DNA of 64,000 nt from Polyangiaceae bacterium (GCA_015075635.1 JABTUA010000001.1:806001-870000), one strand, 5' to 3'. Shown: positions 17,256 through 25,873, counted from the stretch's first letter. Numbers and translations are program-made. The notes: generated by a model not told the origin, from the letters alone.

Positions 17256-18557
17256 ATGTCGAGACACGTCGCTCCGCTGCTCCTGTGCCTGCCGCTCGTG
17301 TCGGGTTGTCCCGCGCAGGGTTCCGGCGGCGGCCAGGAAGGCCAGAACCAACCGAGCCCGAACGCCAGCATCTTGCCGGCGCCGCTGCTGTCGGCGGCCG
17401 AGCCGTCCTCGCTGCCCAAGCTCGACGCGGGGCGCGGCGGCATTCCGGCGGACTCCGCCGGTCGCCTGATCGTGCCGGAGGCCGGACCTCCGGAGCCGAC
17501 GCCGCTGCGCGACGAGGAAGCGCTGCCGCGGGACACGCTCACCGCCAAAGACGGCACCGGCGTGACGCTGGAGGCGCACTTCAAATGGCTCGACGTGCCG
17601 GGACCGAACGCCGTGCCGGAGCTCTCCACGGACGCGCTGAAGAAAGCGAAGGAAAAGACCGCGCTGAAGGTCACGGTGGATCTGGCGCCGGCTGGGCGCA
17701 TGCGCTTCACCTTCGCGTCCGTCGCGTTCCCGCTGCCCATGGGCACGGAGCTCCGCGCGCAGAGCGAGCACTACGGCCACGTGCTGGTCTGGCCGGATGG
17801 CAACGCCTACCGCGTGCTCCGCGCCGGCACGCTGCGCGCGCTCGTGTCGGAGCGGCGCGCCGACGCGCTGCCGCTCGCCCAGGTCAAACCCGCAGAGCGC
17901 GGCAAAGGCAACTACCTCGGGCTCGAGACCGTGAAGCGGGAGCTGAAGACGCCCGTCGGTGAGCTCAGCCTGGAGAGCGGCAACGTCCCGAACATCGGCC
18001 GCGCGGGTGAGCTCCTGTGCCGGCTCTTGCTCGACCTTGTGGCCGTCGATCCCGCCGGCAAGGGCTGCGACGAGGGCGGGACGCCGCTCAAGGCAGAGCT
18101 GCGTTGGCCCAAGGGCGGCAAGCTCGCGTTCGAGGTCTCCGCCATCGCGCGCAAGGCCGAGCTGCCGTTCGGCCTCTTGTTCGTGCCGCCGGCGGGCGCC
18201 GCGTTCCGCCCCGGCGAGCTGCCGCCGCAGGCGGCCGGGGTGTTCTTCACGAGTGAAGAGCTCGCTTCGCTCCACACCAAATCCGTGCCCGGCGATCCCC
18301 CCGCGAAGGACGCCCCGGGCGAGGGCGTGCTCGCGGTGAACCGCACCGACTCGCTCCGCTACTTGCTCGTGGACGGCCTTCCCGTCGCCTGGATCCGGCC
18401 GCAGACCGAGCAGCTCTTGATCGGCCCGCTCCCGGGTCGCTACTCGCTCTCGTGGCGCGACTTCCTGGGCAGCGCGATCGAGCCTGCGAAGGTGGTCTCG
18501 CTGCCAGCGCGCGTCGTGGTGGGCGGCGCGCCGGACGCGGGCACGCCCCCGCCGTAG
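17256..18557 (+). CDS. Large lipoprotein of unknown function
   Basis: 433 residues, 4 bp after pyrD with GGAGG in the junction. Signal peptide MSRHVAPLLLCLPLVSGC gives lipobox VSGC (Cys18). The mature protein starts with a disordered Gln/Pro/Gly stretch of about 60 residues, followed by a soluble beta-rich domain (TLTAKDGTGVTLEAHFKWLDVPG) and a possible repeat of it in the second half. There is no known domain. As the last gene of the chemosensory-pyr run it may be expressed with it, but no functional link is visible. Confidence 0.7.
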   Translation: MSRHVAPLLLCLPLVSGCPAQGSGGGQEGQNQPSPNASILPAPLLSAAEPSSLPKLDAGRGGIPADSAGRLIVPEAGPPEPTPLRDEEALPRDTLTAKDGTGVTLEAHFKWLDVPGPNAVPELSTDALKKAKEKTALKVTVDLAPAGRMRFTFASVAFPLPMGTELRAQSEHYGHVLVWPDGNAYRVLRAGTLRALVSERRADALPLAQVKPAERGKGNYLGLETVKRELKTPVGELSLESGNVPNIGRAGELLCRLLLDLVAVDPAGKGCDEGGTPLKAELRWPKGGKLAFEVSAIARKAELPFGLLFVPPAGAAFRPGELPPQAAGVFFTSEELASLHTKSVPGDPPAKDAPGEGVLAVNRTDSLRYLLVDGLPVAWIRPQTEQLLIGPLPGRYSLSWRDFLGSAIEPAKVVSLPARVVVGGAPDAGTPPP

Positions 18558-19172
18558 TCAGGCCTGGCCCATCGGCCTCGGCGCCGGCTCGTAGTCCGCA
18601 GGCCCGTAGCTCACCTTCTCGAGCCCCGCGCGCTGAAGCTCCTGGCGAGCTTGGTCCGCCGCCATCTCGAGCACCTCGAAGCGCGTGGCGAGCAGCCAGT
18701 ACTCGTCCTCGCTGACCGGCGGCAGCGCCGCCAGGCGCTTCTCGAGCGCCTCGCCATCTTCGCGATCGAGCACCAGCTCCGACGATGGACCGGCATGGTC
18801 CGTGGACTCGAACAAGGCGTCCCAGGCGAACGCCACTGGGTTGAACGCCAGGTACACCTCCTCGCAGCACAGCTGCCAGCCACCGGCGTCGTCGCTCGGC
18901 AAGCGCCAGAAGCAAGGCATGGTGCGGCGAACCACCTCGCCGAAGTAGGCGCCCGCGCTCCGGGTCAGGAGCTCCGCGAGCTCGGGGCGCTCGCGCACGT
19001 TCTCGCGCGCCTCGCGCAGGTAGTGATCCAGGAGCGGGAGGGTCTCCGGCGTGTAGTCGAGCTCCACGCCCAGCGCACGGACCACGTACTCCCGGGTCGC
19101 CTCGCCCAGCTCCACGATCTGCTCCGGGGGCAGGTCGAGCCCCTCGGCCTCGGGATTTCCGGCGGTCGCCAC
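18558..19172 (-). CDS. Conserved-looking cytosolic protein of unknown function
   Basis: 204 residues from a GTG at 19172. Longer in-frame starts would add a stretch with no protein-like pattern. The product is acidic and mainly helical (LPPEQIVELGEATREYVVRALG...YTPETLPLLDHYLREARENVRERPELAELLTRSAGAYFGEVVRRTMPCFW). This resembles immunity- or DUF-type small proteins that describe a folded domain around an AYFGEVV helix. No motif supports a function. It converges on the lipoprotein gene and is divergent from the phosphoesterase gene. Confidence 0.65.
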   Translation of the reverse strand: MATAGNPEAEGLDLPPEQIVELGEATREYVVRALGVELDYTPETLPLLDHYLREARENVRERPELAELLTRSAGAYFGEVVRRTMPCFWRLPSDDAGGWQLCCEEVYLAFNPVAFAWDALFESTDHAGPSSELVLDREDGEALEKRLAALPPVSEDEYWLLATRFEVLEMAADQARQELQRAGLEKVSYGPADYEPAPRPMGQA

Positions 19173-19332
19173 GGGCGGAGCTTTACCCCAAATTCGCGAG
19201 TTTCGCCCGAGATCCGCCGGCGGGCGCCGCTTTTCCGGACTTGCCGGCGCGCTCGGACCGAACGACGTATGGAAGGCGTTCCGAAAGCCAGGGGGTGCCG
19301 TGTTAGATTCGGTCCCCTGCCCCGATAGCCCG

Positions 19333-20070
19333 ATGCGTCTCGGAATCCTCAGCGACATCCACGCCAACTACGAAGCGCTGAGCGCTGCGGTCGAGGCGTT
19401 CAAGAGCGAGAACATCAAGGAGTACTACTGCCTTGGTGACACCGTCGGGTACGGAGGCTCGCCCAACGAGTGCGCGGACGTGGTGCGGGATCTGGTCAAG
19501 GCGACCATCCTGGGCAACCACGACGCCGCCGTCGCCGGGCGCATGGACTACTCGTACTACTACGAGGCCGCGCGCCACGCCCTCGACACGCACGCGCAGC
19601 TCCTGTCGAAGGACAACACGGACTGGCTGCGCGGGCTGCCCTACCAGATCCGACTCGACGCGGTCGAGGTGCTCCTGTGCCACGGCTCGCCGGTGCGCCT
19701 GGAGGAGTTCGAGTACATCTTCGCGCCGGAGCAGGCGCGCGAGTGCCTGCCCATCTACGACGAGCTGGCGCACATCACGCTGATCGGGCACTCGCACCTG
19801 TGCAAGGTGTTCGCGCTGACCCGCAACAGCGTCGAGGAGCTGCCGCCGGTGGACTTCGACCTCGAGCCGCACAAGAAGTACATCGTGTCAGTCGGCTCCA
19901 TCGGTCAGCCGCGCGACTACGACAACCGCGCCAGCTACACCGTCTACGACACGGACAAGAAGCGCTTCGAGTTCAAGCGCGTCGAATACGACATCGAGAC
20001 GGCCGCGGAGAAGGTGCTCCGGGCGAAGCTCGAGCGGAACTTCGCGCACCGCTTGTTCATCGGGGTCTAG
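19333..20070 (+). CDS. Metallophosphoesterase, YfcE/MJ0936-like
   Basis: 245 residues from the ATG at 19333. The calcineurin-like metal-binding signature is complete: D-x-H (LSDIHANYEAL), GD-x-(V/x)G-Y (CLGDTVGYG), GNHD (ILGNHDAAV), and the later CHGSP and GHSHL histidines. Small single-domain members hydrolyse phosphodiesters with Mn or Ni. The C-terminal region (VGSIGQPRDYDNRASYTVYD) matches the same branch. The substrate cannot be inferred. It is followed closely by the convergent low-GC lipoprotein operon. Confidence 0.88.
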   Translation: MRLGILSDIHANYEALSAAVEAFKSENIKEYYCLGDTVGYGGSPNECADVVRDLVKATILGNHDAAVAGRMDYSYYYEAARHALDTHAQLLSKDNTDWLRGLPYQIRLDAVEVLLCHGSPVRLEEFEYIFAPEQARECLPIYDELAHITLIGHSHLCKVFALTRNSVEELPPVDFDLEPHKKYIVSVGSIGQPRDYDNRASYTVYDTDKKRFEFKRVEYDIETAAEKVLRAKLERNFAHRLFIGV

Positions 20071-20127
20071 CTAGGCTTCGACGGTCCACTCGTTCCCCGT
20101 CGTCCCACCATCCAGGCCGCGGGGAGC

Positions 20128-20625
20128 CTATGGTGCGTCGCAGGGTGTGTTTCCAGGCGCGAGCGCCACGCAGCTGTCCCGAGCAAACTCCATTGACTTG
20201 CCGAACCCCGAGCAGAAGCACTTGAAGGGCGACTGGTTCGTCCCTGTGCACTTCACCTCGAGCGCGGCGCACAAGAGCTCGCACGTCGTCGGGGTTAGCA
20301 CGGTGGCGCATTCACCCGCAGGGTGCAAGCAAGCACCGAGGGACACTTCCTGGTCGTGGCAGCCGATTGGTGCGGATATGCCATCAGTCGAGCAGATGAG
20401 CGCGTTCGCTTCTTCTTTCAGGCAGAGTCTGTACGCGTGCAGCACCTTCCCACAGCCACCGCCAGCTCGTTCATCGAGCGACTCCTGTTGCGAACGACAA
20501 GCGTCAACGTGTTCCTCCGAGCAGGCGCTGCAAACTGCGGCGACATCTAGTGCCCCTCGTTCCGAGGTGTCCCCTCCACAGGACGGACCCGTGGCGAACG
20601 CAAGGAGCAACGGCCACCGCCTCAC
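20128..20625 (-). CDS. Cysteine-rich lipoprotein
   Basis: 165 residues from a GTG that overlaps the preceding stop (GTGA). The signal peptide VRRWPLLLAFATGPSC ends in a lipobox-like GPSC. The mature protein has about 16 cysteines in CxxC-like and spaced patterns (AVCSACSEEHVDACRS, CGKVLHAYRLCL, CELLCAALEVKCTG, KCFCSGFG), suggesting a disulfide-stabilised extracellular module. I do not recognise the family. It is the third gene of the protease operon, and its base composition is clearly less GC-rich than the flanking chromosome. Confidence 0.65.
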   Translation of the reverse strand: MRRWPLLLAFATGPSCGGDTSERGALDVAAVCSACSEEHVDACRSQQESLDERAGGGCGKVLHAYRLCLKEEANALICSTDGISAPIGCHDQEVSLGACLHPAGECATVLTPTTCELLCAALEVKCTGTNQSPFKCFCSGFGKSMEFARDSCVALAPGNTPCDAP

Positions 20626-20972
20626 GTCCCCGGCTCCAGCTCGATGGTCACGTGGCGCGGTCGCGGGCCACATTCGTCAGCGAGAATCGTGATCGACACA
20701 TCCTTCGTCGTGAACCCGACGCGCTCTGCCCTAACGAGGAACGTCCCCGACCGGCCCCGAAGCCCCACGTAGGTACACGAGATACTGGTAGCGAGTTGCT
20801 CGTTGTGGGAGTCAGCTGAGGCGGTGACAGTCGCGTCACAAATGGGCTCTCCGACCGAGGCGTCCACTACGCTCACCGTCAACGCGTAAGCGTTCTCGTC
20901 GCAGTCCTTGGAACCGCAGCTCGGGCCAGACGCTGCGGCCGTGAGAATCCACACGGCCCACCGCGCGCTCAC
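20622..20972 (-). CDS. Small lipoprotein with transthyretin-like fold
   Basis: 116 residues from a GTG overlapping the protease stop. Signal peptide VSARWAVWILTAAASGPSC, with the same SGPSC lipobox style as its downstream neighbour. The mature part (LTVSVVDASVGEPICDATVTASADSHNEQ...LRGRSGTFLVRAERVGFTTKDVSITI) has the strand pattern of a carboxypeptidase regulatory or transthyretin-like domain: VDA-G-PICDA-V, then the Y-D/A-x-x-GF turn. Such modules are common on surface proteins of myxobacteria. The coupling to the protease gene suggests joint action or anchoring outside the cell. Confidence 0.65.
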   Translation of the reverse strand: MSARWAVWILTAAASGPSCGSKDCDENAYALTVSVVDASVGEPICDATVTASADSHNEQLATSISCTYVGLRGRSGTFLVRAERVGFTTKDVSITILADECGPRPRHVTIELEPGT

Positions 20973-23074
20973 GGGTGCCACGCTCCATCCCACCACTTGT
21001 TCGCGATCGTGGTCGATGCGGTCTGAGCCACCACTTCCAGGTGGTTCACGCCAGCGGATGCTGCCGCGAGAGCGATGACGTCCCCCGTGAGGAGGTCGCA
21101 CCGCCACGCCGTCGGCGAAGCCGGCCACCACCCTGTAGAGACGTTATATGCCTTCGTGCAGACGCTGCCGGAAACGCGGTCCCGGAAGAACAGGTCTATT
21201 TGCCCGTACGCCCTGGAAATCGCCACGACTGGGCCTTTGGGGTCTCCTCCCAGGTACTGAGGTCCCGCCCAGCTAGAACCGTCCCACCACACGTGCATCA
21301 CCTGATTCGTCGACACGTCTACACCGTACACGTCGAGGTGAGACGAGCCCCACGACACCACCGCGGGAGGTTCCGACGTCGCAGTAGCCGCAAATGGCCC
21401 GCCGCTGTACCAACTCAGGAGGTTCGGCCACCAAACAGCGCCAGCGCTCCGGGCCTTCGTAATGATACGGTTGGTGCCGCGTTCGCGAGCAAATATGTCG
21501 AGCTGGCCGGGGCTTCGCGACACGGCAGCAATCGGTCCGATGACATTGCCACCGATCTGCAAGGCACCGCTGGGCCAGCTCCCTCCGTTCCACCGAATCG
21601 CGATCGTGCCAGCACTGACCGATGCGAAGACCCAGAGTTCATTGGTGGCGGTTGCAAGGCCGGTGGGCGACTCGGTGATCGGAATGTTCAACGAGTGCCA
21701 AGCACCACCCGCTGATGGCCACCAGACACCTTGGCTGTTCACGGCTTTCGTCACGACGCTGCCGGTCGTCGCGTCGCGTGCGAAGACGTCCGTCTGCCCC
21801 GGAGCGCGCGACACAGCCGAAATCTGACCAGAAGTGTTGCCGCCGATGTTCGTCTGACCCCAAAGCCATCCACTTGCAGTCTTCCGCTTGGCGTAGACAG
21901 GGTTCCCGGTTGTGCCGTTTCCTGCCGTCCAGGCGAACAAACGAAGCTCACCATCATTCGTGTCGACCAACGCGGGCGCCGCCACGAACCCGGCGCTGCT
22001 CAACCCATTCCATCCGCCCAAGGCGCCCCACGAAGAATTCTCTATTGGGTCCAGGGGGTCCCCAAGTCCAGCCTGTGCGTATGCGATGATCCGATCACAT
22101 GTCGTCGGCGTGACGATCCGGATCCCATTGGGGGTCCCATCCGAGAATCGGCCCCGGTGCATTGCGATCAAACCAACCGGATTCGCGGCAAGCCAGAGAC
22201 CGGTGCCGCTGTTTCCATCGTACGTCGGGGCATCGTGAAACACCCGCCACACCCCCTCCCAGTACACCATTCCCTCCAGCCACCACTGTTGCGCGCAGTT
22301 GAACCCGGCGACGTCGCATGGGTACCCATAGCCGAAGAAGTCATCGCCCGTGATTTGACCTCCGCGAAATAGCCCCGCAAATCCAGTATAGTTTCCGAGC
22401 TCCCTGTCGATGGTGATGACAGCGTAATCGTGCTCCTTGTCTCCGTCGTAGTACCACTCGTTTGGCATCATGGCGCGCGTCCACCTCGCCATGCCGTAGG
22501 GCATGTAGGTTTCGTCAAGCCCCGGCACGACCCACACGCTCGACGCGACGGCACCTCCCGACGCGATACAGTGACCATTGGTCAGAACGCTTCGACTGCC
22601 GATCATGGTCCCGCTGCACATCCCAAGATTGGTTGAGACGTACACACCTACTCTCGCCCTCCAGTGGGAGGTGTCGTACCCGGTGGTCCTCGACGATGCT
22701 TGCTGAACCTGGGCGATGTCCGCTTCCGGGTCGGTTTCCACGTGCTCCGCACCACTTGGAGCCAGGCCTTCAAATGGCGATGACACCAACTGTGGGGTGG
22801 GACTTCCATCAACGTCGTCCTGACTGCGGAACCCCGTCGGAGGCAGGGCCCATTCCGATGCTCGTCCGCCAGGGCGCACGACAGTCGCCGTCTCTCCCCC
22901 GGGACGTCTTGGCACGTCACTGCGAATCACCGCGCCCCGTTCGACGTGAGCGACTGGTCGCTGGTTGCGGAGCTCCTCGGGAAGCACGGCCCGCGGGTCA
23001 CCACGGTCGAGCGGAAAACCATGGCCCTGCGGCAGCGCAGCATCCGTGGCTACCTCACCCCCACAAGCGACCAC
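20969..23074 (-). CDS. Trypsin-like serine protease lipoprotein with PLL-like lectin repeats (5' end displaced by repeat tract)
   Basis: The open frame gives 701 residues from a GTG at 23074, but the natural start is very probably the ATG at 23325, now out of frame (see the repeat at 23094-23317). Numbered from the GTG, the trypsin-like domain has His168 (LTNGHCI), Asp216 (EHDYAVI) and Ser289 (GNSGTG). From about 375 the C-terminus has repeats of the type GG-x4-G-x-I-x-AVSR-x-x-GQ-x-D-x-FAR; three are clear, near 415, 520 and 630. They resemble the DUF346/PLL beta-propeller lectins. The first residues VVACGG are the end of a lipoprotein signal. Role: secreted, surface-bound protease, perhaps binding glycans on prey or matrix. 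Confidence 0.85.
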   Translation of the reverse strand: MVACGGEVATDAALPQGHGFPLDRGDPRAVLPEELRNQRPVAHVERGAVIRSDVPRRPGGETATVVRPGGRASEWALPPTGFRSQDDVDGSPTPQLVSSPFEGLAPSGAEHVETDPEADIAQVQQASSRTTGYDTSHWRARVGVYVSTNLGMCSGTMIGSRSVLTNGHCIASGGAVASSVWVVPGLDETYMPYGMARWTRAMMPNEWYYDGDKEHDYAVITIDRELGNYTGFAGLFRGGQITGDDFFGYGYPCDVAGFNCAQQWWLEGMVYWEGVWRVFHDAPTYDGNSGTGLWLAANPVGLIAMHRGRFSDGTPNGIRIVTPTTCDRIIAYAQAGLGDPLDPIENSSWGALGGWNGLSSAGFVAAPALVDTNDGELRLFAWTAGNGTTGNPVYAKRKTASGWLWGQTNIGGNTSGQISAVSRAPGQTDVFARDATTGSVVTKAVNSQGVWWPSAGGAWHSLNIPITESPTGLATATNELWVFASVSAGTIAIRWNGGSWPSGALQIGGNVIGPIAAVSRSPGQLDIFARERGTNRIITKARSAGAVWWPNLLSWYSGGPFAATATSEPPAVVSWGSSHLDVYGVDVSTNQVMHVWWDGSSWAGPQYLGGDPKGPVVAISRAYGQIDLFFRDRVSGSVCTKAYNVSTGWWPASPTAWRCDLLTGDVIALAAASAGVNHLEVVAQTASTTIANKWWDGAWHP

Positions 23075-23093
23075 CGCGAAAGCGACGGCTACT

Positions 23094-23317
23094 GCTGCGT
23101 GCTGCGTGCTGCGTGCTGCGTGCTGCGTGCTGCGTGCTGCGTGCTGCGTGCTGCGTGCTGCGTGCTGCGTGCTGCGTGCTGCGTGCTGCGTGCTGCGTGC
23201 TGCGTGCTGCGTGCTGCGTGCTGCGTGCTGCGTGCTGCGTGCTGCGTGCTGCGTGCTGCGTGCTGCGTGCTGCGTGCTGCGTGCTGCGTGCTGCGTGCTG
23301 CGTGCTGCGTGCTGCGT
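23094..23317. repeat. (GCTGCGT)32 heptanucleotide tract in the 5' end of the protease gene
   Basis: Exactly 32 uninterrupted copies of GCTGCGT (224 bp). Read on the minus strand each group of three units codes for the heptapeptide RSTQHAA, and every frame is open. The tract lies between the ATG at 23325 and the hydrophobic core of the protease signal peptide. The frame joins correctly only when the copy number is a multiple of 3; 32 leaves the ATG out of frame, stopping at a TAG at 23089-23091 after 78 codons. Perfect identity implies recent expansion by slippage. Confidence 0.97.
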
Positions 23318-23322
23318 GTGTA

Positions 23323-23337
23323 CATATCACCCTCCCG
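23323..23337 (-). promoter_or_regulatory. Ribosome-binding site and probable true start of the protease gene
   Basis: On the minus strand GGGAGGGTGAT precedes ATG 23325: a strong Shine-Dalgarno (GGGAGG) with 5 bases to the ATG. The overlapping GTG at 23330 is too close to the site to use it. With three repeat units instead of 32, this ATG would give MYTRSTQHAA then VAVAFAVVAC, a complete lipoprotein signal peptide in frame with the protease. This decides the ancestral start. Confidence 0.8.
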
Positions 23338-23466
23338 TCGCGTCAAGCGCTGAACTGAGAAGAAGATAGCGGAACCTTGAACGGCCGTCGATGTCGCCCA
23401 CTCGCCGGCATCTTTCGGGGTGTGAGCCGTCGGGATTCTCACTGCTTCACGCATGAACCTCTCAAG

Positions 23467-25008
23467 TCACGCCTCGACGGTCCAGTCCGTCCCGCTCGTC
23501 CCGTCACGCAGGCTCACGCCACGGGCCGCCAGCTCCTGCCGAATCGCGTCCGCGCGCGCGAAGTCCTTGCCCTGACGCGCGGCCGTGCGCTCGGCGATCT
23601 TCGCCTCGATGTCCTGTGCCGAGAGGCCCCGCAGGCGCATGCGCCGCTCGCGCGTGCGCGCGGCATACGCCTCCCGGCTCACCTGCAAGAGCCCGAGCTG
23701 ACGCCCGAGCGCCTCGATCAGCCCGAGGGCCTCGGCGCCCACGGCGCGGGCCCCGGTCACGAAGGCGGCGTCCTTCCTCCGCTTCTGTGCGAGGTCGCAG
23801 ACGTCGTTGCCCAGCCGCGCGAGCTCACCGAGCTCTGCCAGCGCCACGCTGGTGTTCAGGTCGTCGTCCAGCGCGTCCTGCGCGCGCTGCATCGCCTTGC
23901 CGAGCGCGATGCGCGGCTCGGTGAGCTCCGGCGCGAGCTTGTCCGGCACGCCGGAGGCCTCGGCGGACAGCTCCGCCAGCCGCCCGAGCGTCGCGTACAC
24001 GTAGTCCACCCGGCGCTCCGCCTCGTCCACGCCCGGGAACACCACGCGCCCATCCTCGAGCTTGTCGGTGTCGAACTGGATCGGCCCGCGGTAGTGAACC
24101 GTCATCAAGAACCAGCGAAAAGCCTCGGGGTCGTTGCGCTCCAGCACGTCGCGCACGGTCACGAAGTTGCCGAGCGACTTGCTCATCTTCTCCTTGTCCA
24201 CGTTGACGAAGCCGTTGTGCATCCAGGCCCGGGCGAAATCTCCGCCCTCGGGCTCCGCCGCCTCGCTCTGCGCGATCTCGTTCTCGTGGTGGGGGAAGAT
24301 CAGGTCCATGCCGCCGGCGTGGATGTCGAAGCCGTGGCCCAGGTACTTGCCGCTCATCGCCGAGCACTCGATGTGCCATCCGGGGCGGCCGTGACCCCAG
24401 GGGCTCTTCCAACCCCACTCGTCCTCCGGGGCGCCCTTCCAGAGCGCGAAGTCCAGCGGGTCGCGCTTGGTCTCGTCCTTCTCGACGCGGGCTCCGCTCA
24501 CCAGCTCGTCGATCTTGCGACGCGACAGCTTGCCGTAGCCGGGGAAGCTGCGCACCGAGAAGTACACGTCCCGCGTGCCGCCCGGCATGTCCACCACGTA
24601 GGCGGCCCCGCGCTCGACGAGCTTCTCCACGATGGCGAAGATCTCCGGCAGGTGATCGCTGACCTTCGGCTCGTGGGTGGGGCTCTGGCAGCCGACGGCC
24701 CCGATCTGCTGGCGGTAGACCTCGGCCATGCGCTGGGAAAGGGCCAGCGGCTCCTCGCCGTTCTCCTTGGCGCGGGCCAGGATCTTGTCGTCGATGTCCG
24801 TGATGTTGCGCACGTAGGTGACGTCGAAGCCGCGCGCTCGGAGGTGGCGCACCAAAACGTCGAAGGCGATGGCCGAGCGCGCGTGGCCCGCGTGTGGCAC
24901 GTCGTAGACGGTCGGACCGCAGCAATAGACGCCCACCTTGCGGTCTTGCCGCGGCTCGAGCGGCTCCACGTTTCGGCTGAGCGTGTTGTAGATGCGGACC
25001 TGGGTCAT
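23467..25008 (-). CDS. cysS: Cysteinyl-tRNA synthetase
   Basis: 513 residues, slightly longer than the 461 of E. coli. It charges tRNA-Cys in the cytosol. The signature [11 protein letters not shown] gives the zinc Cys; the class I HIGH motif appears as HAGH ([13 protein letters not shown]), a variant worth noting. The zinc ligands continue in [10 protein letters not shown] and [11 protein letters not shown], and KMSKSLGNF is intact. The C-terminus ends with the usual DALS-like helical tail ([28 protein letters not shown]). Located downstream of, and on the same strand as, the rhomboid gene 16 bp away. Confidence 0.97.
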   Translation of the reverse strand: MTQVRIYNTLSRNVEPLEPRQDRKVGVYCCGPTVYDVPHAGHARSAIAFDVLVRHLRARGFDVTYVRNITDIDDKILARAKENGEEPLALSQRMAEVYRQQIGAVGCQSPTHEPKVSDHLPEIFAIVEKLVERGAAYVVDMPGGTRDVYFSVRSFPGYGKLSRRKIDELVSGARVEKDETKRDPLDFALWKGAPEDEWGWKSPWGHGRPGWHIECSAMSGKYLGHGFDIHAGGMDLIFPHHENEIAQSEAAEPEGGDFARAWMHNGFVNVDKEKMSKSLGNFVTVRDVLERNDPEAFRWFLMTVHYRGPIQFDTDKLEDGRVVFPGVDEAERRVDYVYATLGRLAELSAEASGVPDKLAPELTEPRIALGKAMQRAQDALDDDLNTSVALAELGELARLGNDVCDLAQKRRKDAAFVTGARAVGAEALGLIEALGRQLGLLQVSREAYAARTRERRMRLRGLSAQDIEAKIAERTAARQGKDFARADAIRQELAARGVSLRDGTSGTDWTVEA

Positions 25009-25023
25009 CGCGGGTCGGGGAAT

Positions 25024-25791
25024 CTACCACACCCAAGGGTCGCGTCGCGGGCCTCCCCGGTACTCGCCGGCGCGCAGGCGCGGCTCTCTCGGACGGCGGA
25101 AGCCGTGCCAGGCCGGCGCGGAGCGCCGCGTGCGCCCGAACATGAAAGGACGGATGGCGAGCAAGCCGAGCAGGAAGCCGCCCAGGTGAGCGAAGAAAGC
25201 GACGCCGCCCGAGCTCTCGCGCGAGAGCGACGCCACGCCGCGGAGCAGGTTCCACACGAACCACTCGCCGACCACGAACCACGCCGGGAAGACCAGCAGC
25301 ACGCCGAACACGAACCAGAGCGGGAACACCGGGTTCACCACCACGATGGGCGCGCGCGGGAAGAGCACGAGGTACGCGCCCAGCACGCCGGCGATGGCGC
25401 CCGAGGCGCCCACCATCGGGATGGTGCTCGCGGGGTCGATGCCGATCTGCGCCGCCGCCGCGGCCAGGCCCGACGCCAGGTAGAACAGCAGGTAGCGCCC
25501 GTGCCCGAGCGCGTCCTCGACGTTGTCACCGAAGACGTACAGGAACAGCATGTTCCCGAGCAGGTGGCCCCAGCCCCCGTGCAGGAACATGCTGGAGAGC
25601 AGGGTGATGGAGTCCGCCGCGGGGTCGGACAGAAAGCGCGCCGGGACCAGCCCGTAGCCCGACAGCACCCACGTCCCGCCGCCCTTCAGTACTGTCCACT
25701 CGACCAGCCAAGCCGCGACGTTCGCGAGGATCAACGCCGTGTTCACCAGCGGGGTCGAGCGCCGGGGGTTGTCGTCGCGGATCGGGATCAT
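25024..25791 (-). CDS. Rhomboid family intramembrane serine protease
   Basis: 255 residues from the ATG at 25791, with six to seven membrane segments. Rhomboid marks are present in order: an HGGWGHLLGNMLFLYVFGDNVED helix (H and N of the oxyanion site), the catalytic serine in GASGAIAGVLGAY, and the catalytic histidine in FFAHLGGFLLG. An additional WFVFG... insertion lies between them. The Arg-rich tail is cytosolic. Rhomboids cleave single-pass membrane proteins within or near the bilayer. No substrate can be named. It may form an operon with cysS. Confidence 0.92.
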   Translation of the reverse strand: MIPIRDDNPRRSTPLVNTALILANVAAWLVEWTVLKGGGTWVLSGYGLVPARFLSDPAADSITLLSSMFLHGGWGHLLGNMLFLYVFGDNVEDALGHGRYLLFYLASGLAAAAAQIGIDPASTIPMVGASGAIAGVLGAYLVLFPRAPIVVVNPVFPLWFVFGVLLVFPAWFVVGEWFVWNLLRGVASLSRESSGGVAFFAHLGGFLLGLLAIRPFMFGRTRRSAPAWHGFRRPREPRLRAGEYRGGPRRDPWVW

Positions 25792-25873
25792 CGGGGGACG
25801 GAGGCCAGAGTAAGTCCGGGTCGGACCCCGCGCGACCCCCTCCACGGCCGAGCGATGCTAACGTCGGCGTCCC

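Noticed and set aside
23094..23317. Tandem repeat as a CRISPR array
   Set aside because: Units are 7 bp and directly abutting, with no spacers.
22462..23358. Plus-strand open frame ending in a CVLRAAC repeat protein
   Set aside because: It is antisense to the protease and its repeat is only the heptanucleotide tract read the other way. The protease frame has clear motifs and the plus frame has none.
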